NCBI GenBank assembly: GCA_002423205.1
Contig: DIUZ01000027.1
Span: 1 to 5,176, forward strand
Source of the DNA: Micavibrio sp. UBA6145
GTDB lineage: Bacteria > Pseudomonadota > Alphaproteobacteria > Micavibrionales > UBA1664
DNA length: 5,176 nucleotides
Direction of reading: 5' to 3'
The notes below the pieces were generated by a model. That model searched no databases. It was not told the DNA's origin and saw only the letters and a program-made list of their open reading frames with translations. Numbering within the stretch: position 1 is the first letter of the stretch; each line of letters starts with the position of its first letter. Below, one piece after another: positions 1 through 5,105 of this stretch. The translations under genes and the position numbers were made by a program.

Positions 1-480
1 GTTGTTGAAGTCCGCCGTCAGTTCAAGGAAATCCCGGGCATCATGACCGGCAAGGCCAAGCCTGATTATTCCAAGGCTGTGGACATGCTGACCAAGGCTG
101 CAATCAAGGAAATGATCATTCCGAGCTTGCTGCCGATCGTTGCACCGGTTGCGCTGTTCTACGTCATTCAATACGTGTCGGGTTCGACCGCTGCCGGCTT
201 CCAGGCTGTTGGCGCTCTGCTGGTCGGTACGATTGTGACGGGTCTGTTCGTTGCCATCTCGATGACCTCGGGCGGCGGCGCATGGGACAACGCCAAGAAG
301 TACATCGAAGAAGGCCACCATGGCGGCAAGGGTTCGGACGCGCATAAAGCGGCCGTGACCGGCGACACCGTGGGCGACCCGTACAAGGATACGGCTGGTC
401 CGGCGGTGAACCCGCTGATCAAGATCGCCAATATCGTGGCGATCCTGCTGGTTGCCGTCGTCGCCAAGACGATGGGCTAA
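1..480 (+). CDS. hppA: Membrane-bound proton-translocating pyrophosphatase, C-terminal part
   Basis: This integral inner-membrane enzyme hydrolyses cytoplasmic pyrophosphate and uses the energy to pump protons (in some relatives sodium ions). The reading frame is open from base 1, so the 5' end lies outside the window. The 159 visible residues would be the last fifth to quarter of a family usually about 660-720 residues long. Visible family signatures are FKEIPGIM at residues 8-15, GGGAWDNAKKYIE near 91-103, and the stretch 109-131 with GSDAHKAAVTGDTVGDPYKD, whose acidic residues belong to the Mg-PPi site. Three hydrophobic segments, about 38-59, 67-87 and 138-156, fit the last membrane helices. 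The motif that separates potassium-dependent from independent enzymes lies upstream, so ion specificity cannot be judged. An intrinsic terminator follows 20 bases after the stop, so this is probably the last gene of its transcript. Identification is secure. Confidence 0.96.
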   Translation, partial: VVEVRRQFKEIPGIMTGKAKPDYSKAVDMLTKAAIKEMIIPSLLPIVAPVALFYVIQYVSGSTAAGFQAVGALLVGTIVTGLFVAISMTSGGGAWDNAKKYIEEGHHGGKGSDAHKAAVTGDTVGDPYKDTAGPAVNPLIKIANIVAILLVAVVAKTMG

Positions 481-500
481 TCAGCCACCCAATCAAAAGA

Positions 501-528
501 AACCCCGCCTTCACCGGCGGGGTTTTTT
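501..528 (+). terminator. Intrinsic terminator of hppA
   Basis: A perfect 9-bp stem pairs 501-509 (AACCCCGCC) with 516-524 (GGCGGGGTT) around a 6-base loop. The run of T at 523-528 supplies the U-tract. It lies 20 bases after the hppA stop codon and separates that gene from the small gene at 604. Confidence 0.93.
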
Positions 529-549
529 GTTCTCCGGTCTGTGTATTAA

Positions 550-578
550 TTGACATAATTCTTGATATTGATTAGGGT
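550..578 (+). promoter_or_regulatory. Possible promoter for the small secreted-protein gene
   Basis: A perfect TTGACA lies at 550-555. With a 17-base spacer the -10 position reads TAGGGT (573-578), which matches only three of six consensus bases. The site lies just after the hppA terminator and 25 bases before the ATG at 604, so a promoter is expected here. The -35 box is convincing and the -10 box is weak. Confidence 0.45.
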
Positions 579-593
579 AGGCGGGTTGTTTAA

Positions 594-599
594 AGAGGG
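594..599 (+). promoter_or_regulatory. Ribosome binding site fixing the start at 604
   Basis: The purine-rich AGAGGG lies 4 bases before the ATG at 604. A TTG in the same frame at 562 has no comparable site and would start within the proposed promoter, so the ATG is preferred. Confidence 0.65.
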
Positions 600-603
600 T
601 GGC

Positions 604-915
604 ATGTCCAAACCTGTCCTTGTCATTAGTGGAATGTGTGTCGCTGCGGCGATGGCCTTTACCGGCAAAGTCTTGTCGTCCGATGCGCCCGAGCCCGCGC
701 CCAACCTGACCAACATGGTCGATAGCCCCGAGCCCTGTACCTTTACGGATAAGGGCGTGATCCTGAAGAATGCCTATGTGAAGGCCATGAACCCGTCGCG
801 CGTCTATGCGGTGGGTTGTGGCATGAACAATGATTTTCAGATCAAGCGCCTGACGCTGGACCGGAGTCTGCGTACCGGGACTTATGCCGAGCTAAAGCTG
901 ACCATCGCGCAATGA
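604..915 (+). CDS. Small exported or membrane-anchored protein of unknown function
   Basis: I do not recognise this 103-residue protein. It begins MSKPVLVISGMCVAAAMAFT, where one lysine precedes a hydrophobic stretch of about residues 4-20; this could be a signal peptide or a single membrane anchor. The residues before Cys12 (I-S-G-M) do not form a normal lipobox, so a lipoprotein is unlikely. A Pro/Asp/Glu-rich linker covers about 27-45, followed by a compact region of about 58 residues. Cys45 and Cys72 lie in the predicted exported part and could form a disulfide, which is inference. The ATG at 604 was chosen for its ribosome binding site. The gene stands alone between two intrinsic terminators, so its neighbours say little about its job. 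Codon use resembles the surrounding genes and nothing suggests recent transfer. That it is a real gene is fairly secure, helped by the terminator 7 bases after its stop; its function is open. Confidence 0.75.
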   Translation: MSKPVLVISGMCVAAAMAFTGKVLSSDAPEPAPNLTNMVDSPEPCTFTDKGVILKNAYVKAMNPSRVYAVGCGMNNDFQIKRLTLDRSLRTGTYAELKLTIAQ

Positions 916-922
916 TTTGGAA

Positions 923-949
923 AAACCCGCCCTGACCGGCGGGTTTGTT
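923..949 (+). terminator. Intrinsic terminator of the small secreted-protein gene
   Basis: A perfect 9-bp stem pairs 923-931 (AAACCCGCC) with 938-946 (GGCGGGTTT) around a 6-base loop. The U-tract is short (TTTGTT), so it may be weaker than the hppA terminator, which it closely resembles in stem and loop. It starts 7 bases after the stop codon at 913-915. Confidence 0.83.
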
Positions 950-1027
950 GTCGCGTCCAGGCAGCGTTAGTGCGCCTATCGTTCAAAAACGCTTTGAAGT
1001 AAATGGCCTACCAAGGTTTTTTAAGCT

Positions 1028-1071
1028 AAAAAATTAAAAGGGCGTGCCGTCTGCAGCGCCCTTTATTTTTT
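1028..1071. terminator. Bidirectional intrinsic terminator downstream of bamE
   Basis: An 8-bp stem pairs 1037-1044 (AAAGGGCG) with 1057-1064 (CGCCCTTT); the 12-base loop can add a short inner TGC/GCA pairing. On the plus strand it is followed by TTTATTTTTT (1062-1071). On the minus strand the A-run at 1028-1033 gives a U-tract. It therefore suits bamE, whose stop codon is at 1109-1111, and also backs up termination from the small gene upstream on the plus strand. Confidence 0.85.
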
Positions 1072-1108
1072 GCTTTAATATACTCATACAAGCTTTTGAT
1101 TTTATCTT

Positions 1109-1561
1109 TTAATTATCCATTGCGGCTGAACCGGGCTTGCTGCCCTTGTTGAAGCGGCCGAGATTGCCCAGAAGCTGCTGCGCGGCGGTCAGGTCGTGGC
1201 CGCTGGTCGGGGTGGTGCGGCGGACAAGCGGGACATCAATAGCTTCGTTGTTGACCTCGTTCAGGGAGATCAGCGTGCCTTCTTCGTCGAACTTGGCCTC
1301 ATAGACCTTGCGGTCGGTGACCTTGGCGTCAAGGAATGCCTTTTTGGTCGTTTTCTGGCCAATATAGTACCAGGTGTTGTCATCGAAGACGGCCGTGGTT
1401 GTCGGGGTGCCAAGCGACTGGAGCACGTCGCTGCGGCTGGATTCGCCGGGGCGCAATGTGGCGACGTCGTCGGTCGTCAGGAATGTGCCGTTGGTGGCGT
1501 TGGTGGGGGCGCAGGCGGCGAGGGCCACGGATGCGAACAGGATGAGAGCCAGCTTTTTCAT
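1109..1561 (-). CDS. bamE: BamE/SmpA/OmlA-family outer membrane assembly lipoprotein
   Basis: This 150-residue lipoprotein is a predicted accessory subunit of the BAM complex, which inserts beta-barrel proteins into the outer membrane; BamE stabilises the BamA-BamD contact. The N-terminus is a lipoprotein signal with charged MKK, a hydrophobic core and the lipobox L14-A15-A16-C17, so Cys17 should be lipidated and the protein held at the inner face of the outer membrane. The BamE fold is shown by RPGESSRSDVLQSLGTP (37-53), the central WYYIG (64-68) and FDEEGTLISL (91-100). The tail, about 110-150, includes TPTSGHDLTAAQQLLGNLGR, which I recall as typical of alphaproteobacterial members. It is transcribed divergently from the bc1 chaperone gene. 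Its upstream region has a TAAAAT box 9 bases before the ATG and only a poor, very close AAGG, so the mRNA may have little or no leader. Identification is secure. Confidence 0.93.
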   Translation of the reverse strand: MKKLALILFASVALAACAPTNATNGTFLTTDDVATLRPGESSRSDVLQSLGTPTTTAVFDDNTWYYIGQKTTKKAFLDAKVTDRKVYEAKFDEEGTLISLNEVNNEAIDVPLVRRTTPTSGHDLTAAQQLLGNLGRFNKGSKPGSAAMDN

Positions 1562-1570
1562 GGGCCTTAG

Positions 1571-1597
1571 ATTTTAGATTTTCTTGCAGGCGGTCAA
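1571..1597 (-). promoter_or_regulatory. Candidate bamE promoter
   Basis: Read on the minus strand, TTGACC (1592-1597) is followed after 15 bases by TAAAAT (1571-1576), five of six matches to TATAAT. If the -35 is taken one base upstream as CTTGAC, the spacer is 16. The -10 box ends 9 bases before the bamE ATG, so the transcript would begin about at the start codon. A 7-bp direct repeat (plus strand TTAGATT twice, 1567-1580) covers the -10 region. Confidence 0.55.
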
Positions 1598-1611
1598 GGC
1601 TTCTCTATAAC
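1584..1611 (+). promoter_or_regulatory. Candidate promoter of the bc1 chaperone operon
   Basis: TTGCAG (1584-1589) and TATAAC (1606-1611) are separated by 16 bases. The -10 matches five of six consensus bases and the -35 three of six. Exactly 7 bases (1612-1618) lie between the -10 box and the ATG at 1619, so the usual initiation point would coincide with the A of the start codon. The -35 lies in the spacer of the opposing bamE promoter, and the bamE -35 lies in this spacer. Confidence 0.55.
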
Positions 1612-1618
1612 AGCCTTT

Positions 1619-2098
1619 ATGTTCGCATTTTTAAAACGGTCAAAATATGACGCCCGGCCCGTGTTCGAAACCGCGCTGGCGGCGTCGCGCAACCCGAAGC
1701 TTTACCGTGACTTAGGCGTGCCGGACACGTTTGACGGGCGGTTTGACTGTCTGCTTTTGCACCTGTGGCCGCTGTTCCGCACAATGCCGGACAAGCTGGC
1801 GCAGGATGTATATGACCTGACGTTCAAGCGCATGGAACTGGCATTGCGTGAAACCGGCACCGGGGATCTGGGCGTCGGCAAGCAGGCGCGGCGCATGATG
1901 AAGGCGTTTTACGGGCGTTTGAGCGCATATAATGCGTGCGAAACGCGCGACCAATGGAAAGACGCATTACAGCGTAACCTGTACGGCACAGTCGCGAATG
2001 CCAATGTGCCTGAGGGCATGATTGATTACGCCATCGCGCTGGGCGGCACACGCGTCGACCTTGACGGCAAAGACGCAAAGGTTATGTATCCGCTATGA
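1619..2098 (+). CDS. Ubiquinol-cytochrome c chaperone family protein (Cbp3-like)
   Basis: This 159-residue protein belongs to the family of mitochondrial Cbp3/UQCC1, which binds newly made cytochrome b and helps assemble respiratory complex III; the bacterial members are thought to play a similar role at the inner membrane. No signal peptide is seen, so it should be cytoplasmic, perhaps membrane associated. Family features are YRDLGVPDTFDGRFD (29-43) with LLLHLWPLFR following, and RETGTGDLGVGKQARRMMKAFYGR (77-100), the Gly/Asp-rich motif leading into an aromatic FYGR. The start at 1619 is the first ATG and gives the usual family beginning, yet it has no Shine-Dalgarno sequence; a -10 box 7 bases upstream suggests leaderless initiation. 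The stop codon overlaps the next start (ATGA, 2095-2098), so the downstream DUF177 gene is probably translationally coupled. No bc1 structural genes lie in the window. Family assignment is firm; the exact role is taken from homologues. Confidence 0.88.
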   Translation: MFAFLKRSKYDARPVFETALAASRNPKLYRDLGVPDTFDGRFDCLLLHLWPLFRTMPDKLAQDVYDLTFKRMELALRETGTGDLGVGKQARRMMKAFYGRLSAYNACETRDQWKDALQRNLYGTVANANVPEGMIDYAIALGGTRVDLDGKDAKVMYPL

Positions 2099-2676
2099 GC
2101 ACGCAGCACGAATTCGTTTTCAATGTTTCCGCAGCCAAAATCGGACCAGAGCCATACAAGGCTGCGTTCGTTGCCGATTCCAAGGCGCTGCGCCTTCTGG
2201 CCAAACGTTACGGCATTGAGGCCGTGAACAGCCTTGAGGGGGAGGTCGTCCTGCGCCGCGAGTCCGACGGTATGACGATTTCCGCGACCGGGCATTTCCA
2301 CGCCGAAGTCGTCCAGTCATGTGTTACCACGCTTGAGCCCGTGCCGGACCAGATCGCCGAGACATTTGAGGGCTGGTTCCTGGATGAATCGCAGGCATCA
2401 AGTTTTGAGCGCGCACGCCGCAAAAAGCTGGAGATCGACGCCGCCGACATGCCGCTGGAAGACAATGAAAGCCCGATCGAAGACGAGCGTGACGAGCCGG
2501 ACACGGTCAAGGGCGGCATGGTCGAGGTGGGGGAACTGGTGGCGCAATACCTGTCGCTGGCCCTGAACCCATACCCGCACAGCATCGAGGCGGTCCAGCA
2601 GGGCCCGCTGGGGGATGAGAGTGACCTTAAAAAGCCCAATGCCTTCGCCGTTTTGAAGGACCTTATTAAAAAATAA
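2095..2676 (+). CDS. DUF177/YceD family protein (23S rRNA accumulation protein)
   Basis: This 193-residue cytoplasmic protein belongs to DUF177, whose member YceD in Escherichia coli is needed for normal 23S rRNA accumulation and lies next to rpmF there too. Supporting features are QSCVTTLEPVPDQI (74-87), containing the single Cys76 at the place of the family's Cys-containing core, the acidic middle region (about 113-137), VEVGELVAQYLSLALNPYP (143-161), and a basic C-terminal segment with PNAFAVLKDL (181-190). Its start overlaps the bc1 chaperone stop by four bases and has no strong ribosome binding site, pointing to coupled translation. The gene is followed by rpmF after 101 bases with no terminator between them. 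Length and composition are normal for the alphaproteobacterial branch. The family call is secure; the molecular mechanism is not known from sequence. Confidence 0.9.
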   Translation: MSTQHEFVFNVSAAKIGPEPYKAAFVADSKALRLLAKRYGIEAVNSLEGEVVLRRESDGMTISATGHFHAEVVQSCVTTLEPVPDQIAETFEGWFLDESQASSFERARRKKLEIDAADMPLEDNESPIEDERDEPDTVKGGMVEVGELVAQYLSLALNPYPHSIEAVQQGPLGDESDLKKPNAFAVLKDLIKK

Positions 2677-2716
2677 GGGGTTAGGACTGTTTTGGCCCTT
2701 ATCCGGCTGAAAAAGC

Positions 2717-2745
2717 TTGCGCATGGGGTGCAATTTGGTTAAAAA
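2717..2745 (+). promoter_or_regulatory. Possible internal promoter for rpmF-plsX-fabH
   Basis: TTGCGC (2717-2722), a 17-base spacer and TAAAAA (2740-2745) form a plausible promoter with 3/6 and 4/6 matches to consensus. It would start transcription near 2752, about 25 bases before rpmF. A separate promoter would make sense because L32 is needed in far larger amounts than the bc1 chaperone. The match is moderate and could be chance. Confidence 0.4.
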
Positions 2746-2777
2746 CCCCGCAACAAACACTTACAAGGATTCTTACA

Positions 2778-2957
2778 ATGGCTGTTCCTAAGCGCAAAAC
2801 ATCTCCCATGAAGCGCAACCAGCGCCGTTCACACCACGCTCTGGAGACCACGAACTGGGTTGAAGACGCGCACACCGGCGAACCGAAACGCCGCCACCAC
2901 ATCGACCTGAAAACGGGCATGTACAAGGGCAAGCAAGTCATTGACGCCAAAGACTAA
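2778..2957 (+). CDS. rpmF: 50S ribosomal protein L32
   Basis: This 59-residue, strongly basic protein is bacterial large-subunit protein bL32. It opens with the near-universal MAVPKRKTSP, continues with a basic RNA-binding N-terminal part (RNQRRSHHA at about 13-21), and ends with HHIDLKTGMYKGKQVI (40-55), the family's C-terminal signature. It contains no cysteine, so it is the zinc-independent form, which I believe is normal for this group. A good ribosome binding site, AAGGA at 2765-2769, lies 8 bases before the ATG. The hexamer TTACAA occurs twice around that site (2761-2766 and 2773-2778), the second copy running into the ATG; no role is known. Placement between the YceD family gene and plsX-fabH matches the rpmF-plsX-fabH order of Escherichia coli. 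Synthesis of ribosomes and of membrane lipid may thus be linked through one transcript. Identification is very secure. Confidence 0.97.
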   Translation: MAVPKRKTSPMKRNQRRSHHALETTNWVEDAHTGEPKRRHHIDLKTGMYKGKQVIDAKD

Positions 2958-2981
2958 GCGTCTATCCTGACATCATCCTTT

Positions 2982-3010
2982 AAGGGCCCCTTTGAGGGGC
3001 CCTTTGATTT
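2982..3010 (+). terminator. Terminator-like hairpin (possible attenuator) between rpmF and plsX
   Basis: A 10-bp stem pairs 2982-2991 (AAGGGCCCCT) with 2995-3004 (AGGGGCCCTT) around a 3-base loop, or 9 bp with a 5-base loop. It lies 24 bases after the rpmF stop. The following TGATTT is interrupted and a poor U-tract, so termination is probably partial, or the structure protects the rpmF mRNA 3' end. It ends 19 bases before the plsX start. Confidence 0.65.
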
Positions 3011-3014
3011 GCAC

Positions 3015-3018
3015 GAGG
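3015..3018 (+). promoter_or_regulatory. plsX ribosome binding site supporting TTG start at 3024
   Basis: GAGG lies 5 bases before the TTG at 3024. An alternative TTG at 3009 lies almost against the hairpin and precedes this site, so it would read through it. The later start also gives the usual short N-terminus before the conserved ALDAMGGDHG. Confidence 0.6.
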
Positions 3019-3023
3019 TTCTT

Positions 3024-4076
3024 TTGGATACCATCCGCATTGCGCTCGACGCTATGGGCGGCGATCACGGCCCCAGTATTGTCGTTCCGGCCGCCGCTGC
3101 CGCCCTCAAGGTCCGCCCGCAGCTCCGTTTCCGTTTCTTTGGCGACAGTGCCAGGATTGCCCCGCTGCTCACGCCTGCGCTTGCCGCCGCGTCCGAGACC
3201 GTCCACACCGATATCGTCATCGCATCCGATGAAAAGCCGTCACAGGCGATCCGTAAAAAGGGGTCGTCCATGCATCTGGCCATTCAGGATGTAGAGAAGG
3301 GGGCCGCCGATTGCGTCATTTCCGCAGGTAACACCGGCGCGCTGATGGCGAATGCCAAGCTGATTTTGCGCATGTTGCCCGGCATTGACCGCCCGGCGAT
3401 TGCCACCATGCTGCCCAGTGTGACGGGCCGTACCGTAACGCTGGACCTTGGTGCAAACCTTGAGGTGGATGCCAATAACCTGGTCGAATTCGCGATCATG
3501 GGCGCATGCTTTGCCAGGGCCGCCATGGGCGTGGAAAAACCGACCGTCGGGATTCTGAATATCGGTTCGGAAGACACCAAGGGTCATGAATATCTGCAGG
3601 ACGCGGCGGCGCAGCTGGAATCGTCGACCACATTTAACGGTGAATTCATCGGCTTTGTCGAAGGCAACCAGATTACAGGCGGCGGCGTCGATGTTGTGGT
3701 GACTGACGGGTTTACCGGCAATGTCGCGTTGAAAACCGCCGAAGGTGTCGGCAAATTCATCAGCCAGGTTTTGAAACAGGAATTCTCGCGTTCTATCTTT
3801 GCGAAACTTTGCGGGCTTGCGGCCTATGTCGTGCTGAAACGCGCGAAAAAGCGCATGGATCACCGCGAATATAACGGCGCGATGTTTCTGGGCCTGAACA
3901 AAATCTGCATCAAGAGCCATGGCGGCGCGGATGCGTTCGCGTTTTCAAAGGCCATCCTGGTGGGTGCCGATATGGCCGCCAATCGTTTCAACGAGGCGGT
4001 GGCCGACCAGATCCAGAAAATGCACGCGGCCCAGCCGGCTGCGCCGGTGACCGTATCAAATGGAGCGGCTGCCTGA
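3024..4076 (+). CDS. plsX: Phosphate acyltransferase PlsX
   Basis: PlsX converts acyl-ACP and inorganic phosphate into acyl-phosphate, the acyl donor for PlsY in the first step of phosphatidic acid synthesis; it is a soluble enzyme acting at the inner membrane face. The predicted protein is 350 residues, a normal length. From the TTG at 3024 it reads MDTIRIALDAMGGDHGP, and further family motifs follow: KPSQAIRKKGSSMHLAI, then CVISAGNTGALMA, LDLGANLEVDANNLVEFA, VGILNIGSEDTKGHE, GFVEGNQITGG with VVVTDGFTGNVALK, and near the C-terminus GAMFLGLNKICIKSHGG. All are intact. The C-terminal tail is Ala/Pro-rich and variable. A TTG start is used because no ATG or GTG occurs before the conserved N-terminal motif, and it probably keeps translation modest. 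The stop lies one base before the fabH ATG, so the two are likely coupled. Function is secure; the exact start is likely but not certain, with TTG at 3009 (355 residues) the alternative. Confidence 0.95.
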   Translation: MDTIRIALDAMGGDHGPSIVVPAAAAALKVRPQLRFRFFGDSARIAPLLTPALAAASETVHTDIVIASDEKPSQAIRKKGSSMHLAIQDVEKGAADCVISAGNTGALMANAKLILRMLPGIDRPAIATMLPSVTGRTVTLDLGANLEVDANNLVEFAIMGACFARAAMGVEKPTVGILNIGSEDTKGHEYLQDAAAQLESSTTFNGEFIGFVEGNQITGGGVDVVVTDGFTGNVALKTAEGVGKFISQVLKQEFSRSIFAKLCGLAAYVVLKRAKKRMDHREYNGAMFLGLNKICIKSHGGADAFAFSKAILVGADMAANRFNEAVADQIQKMHAAQPAAPVTVSNGAAA

Positions 4077-4077
4077 A

Positions 4078-5037
4078 ATGACCCGCGCCATTATCCGTTC
4101 CACGGGCAGTTACCTGCCTGAAAAAATCCTGACCAATCACGACCTCGCCAAGATGGTCGATACGTCGCATGAGAAAATCGTCCAGTTGACGGGTATTCAC
4201 CAGCGGCACATCGCCGCCGACGGTCAGCTGACGTCTGATATGGCGACGCGTGCGGCGCGCATGGCGCTGGAAAATGCCAATCTTACGGGTGCCGATATCG
4301 ACGCCATCATCGTGGCGACCACCACGCCGGATGACACGTTCCCGGCCACTGCCGTCAAGGTACAGGCGGCTTTGGGCATGACGCATGGCTTCGCATTTGA
4401 CGTGCAGGCGGTGTGCTCGGGCTTCATTTATGCGCTGACCACCGGCAATAACCTGATCGTGACGGGCCAGTGTAAGCGTGTGCTGGTCATTGGCGCCGAG
4501 AAAATGTCATCCATCCTGGATTGGACGGATCGCAGCACCTGCATCCTGTTTGGTGATGGGGCGGGGGCGGTGGTGCTTGAGGCATCCGCCGATGAAAAAT
4601 CAGGCATCCTGACCATGCATCTACATTCCGACGGGCGTTACCGCGACATGCTGTATACATCGGGCGGGGTTGCCTCGACCAAGACGGCCGGGTTCATCCA
4701 GATGCAGGGCCGCGAGGTGTTCAAACACGCGGTTGAGTGCCTGGCGCAGGCCGTGGACGAGGCACTGGAAGCCACGGGCACCAAGCCGGAAGACATATCA
4801 TTGCTGGTGCCGCACCAGGCCAATGTGCGCATCATTGAAGGCACCGCCAAGAAACTGGGCATGTCGATGGACAAGGTTATTTTGACTTTGGACAAACATG
4901 GCAACACGTCGGCGGCGTCCATTCCGCTGGCCCTGCACGAAGCGGTGAAGGGCGGCCGTGTCAAGCGCGGCGATCTGCTTTTGCTCGAGGCTATGGGTGG
5001 TGGCTTTACGTGGGGCAGCGTATTGGTGCGGTGGTAA
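4078..5037 (+). CDS. fabH: 3-oxoacyl-ACP synthase III (FabH)
   Basis: FabH starts type II fatty acid synthesis by condensing acetyl-CoA (or another short acyl-CoA) with malonyl-ACP in the cytoplasm. The 319-residue protein has the full thiolase-fold layout and the catalytic triad: Cys113 in VQAVCSGF, His246 in VPHQAN and Asn276 in HGNTSAAS. GDGAGAVV (159-166) and the C-terminal GGGFTWGSVLVRW are also typical. The start at 4078 was chosen because MTRAIIRSTGSYLP aligns with the usual FabH N-terminus; the in-frame ATG at 4060 would add six residues, overlap plsX and lacks a binding site. GGAG at 4062-4065 is a rather distant ribosome site. One oddity: the usual TSDEWI..RTGIR segment reads TSHEKIVQLTGIH here (29-41), so the Trp and Arg that contact CoA in Escherichia coli are Lys33 and Leu37. 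Arg152 and Arg251, at the other CoA contacts, are kept. It is the last gene of the operon, followed by a strong terminator. Identity is secure; substrate preference is open. Confidence 0.95.
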   Translation: MTRAIIRSTGSYLPEKILTNHDLAKMVDTSHEKIVQLTGIHQRHIAADGQLTSDMATRAARMALENANLTGADIDAIIVATTTPDDTFPATAVKVQAALGMTHGFAFDVQAVCSGFIYALTTGNNLIVTGQCKRVLVIGAEKMSSILDWTDRSTCILFGDGAGAVVLEASADEKSGILTMHLHSDGRYRDMLYTSGGVASTKTAGFIQMQGREVFKHAVECLAQAVDEALEATGTKPEDISLLVPHQANVRIIEGTAKKLGMSMDKVILTLDKHGNTSAASIPLALHEAVKGGRVKRGDLLLLEAMGGGFTWGSVLVRW

Positions 5038-5056
5038 TCAAAGGTCAAAAGACATG

Positions 5057-5084
5057 AAAAAACCCGGCAAAAGCCGGGTTTTTT
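5057..5084. terminator. Strong bidirectional terminator between fabH and a convergent gene
   Basis: A perfect stem pairs 5057-5068 (AAAAAACCCGGC) with 5073-5084 (GCCGGGTTTTTT) around an AAAA loop. The T-run serves fabH on the plus strand, 19 bases after its stop. The A-run gives a U-tract on the minus strand, 21 bases beyond the stop of the convergent gene at 5106. Confidence 0.94.
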
Positions 5085-5105
5085 GTATTCGTACTGTTTC
5101 CAATA

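Noticed and set aside
562..603. Upstream TTG start extending the small exported protein by 14 residues
   Set aside because: It has no ribosome binding site, overlaps the candidate promoter, and would place extra residues before the export signal. ATG at 604 has AGAGGG at good spacing.
1196..1570. Open frames on the plus strand opposite bamE
   Set aside because: Their Gly/Arg/Val-rich translations are low-complexity mirror products of the bamE codons; bamE has a lipobox and family motifs.
2725..2749. GGGGT/ACCCC pairing as a terminator or riboswitch before rpmF
   Set aside because: Only five base pairs with a 15-base loop, no U-tract, and no recognisable aptamer core.
2208..2760. Ser/Arg-rich minus-strand frames opposite the DUF177 gene
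   Set aside because: They are antisense to a conserved gene and show no domain, start signal or sensible composition.
3240..3920. Open frame of 226 codons on the minus strand opposite plsX
   Set aside because: It lies entirely antisense to an unmistakable plsX, has no recognisable motif, and is explained by the codon bias of the plus-strand gene.
4060..4077. Upstream ATG for fabH overlapping the end of plsX
   Set aside because: No ribosome binding site precedes it and the added six residues fall outside the usual FabH N-terminus; 4078 fits the family.
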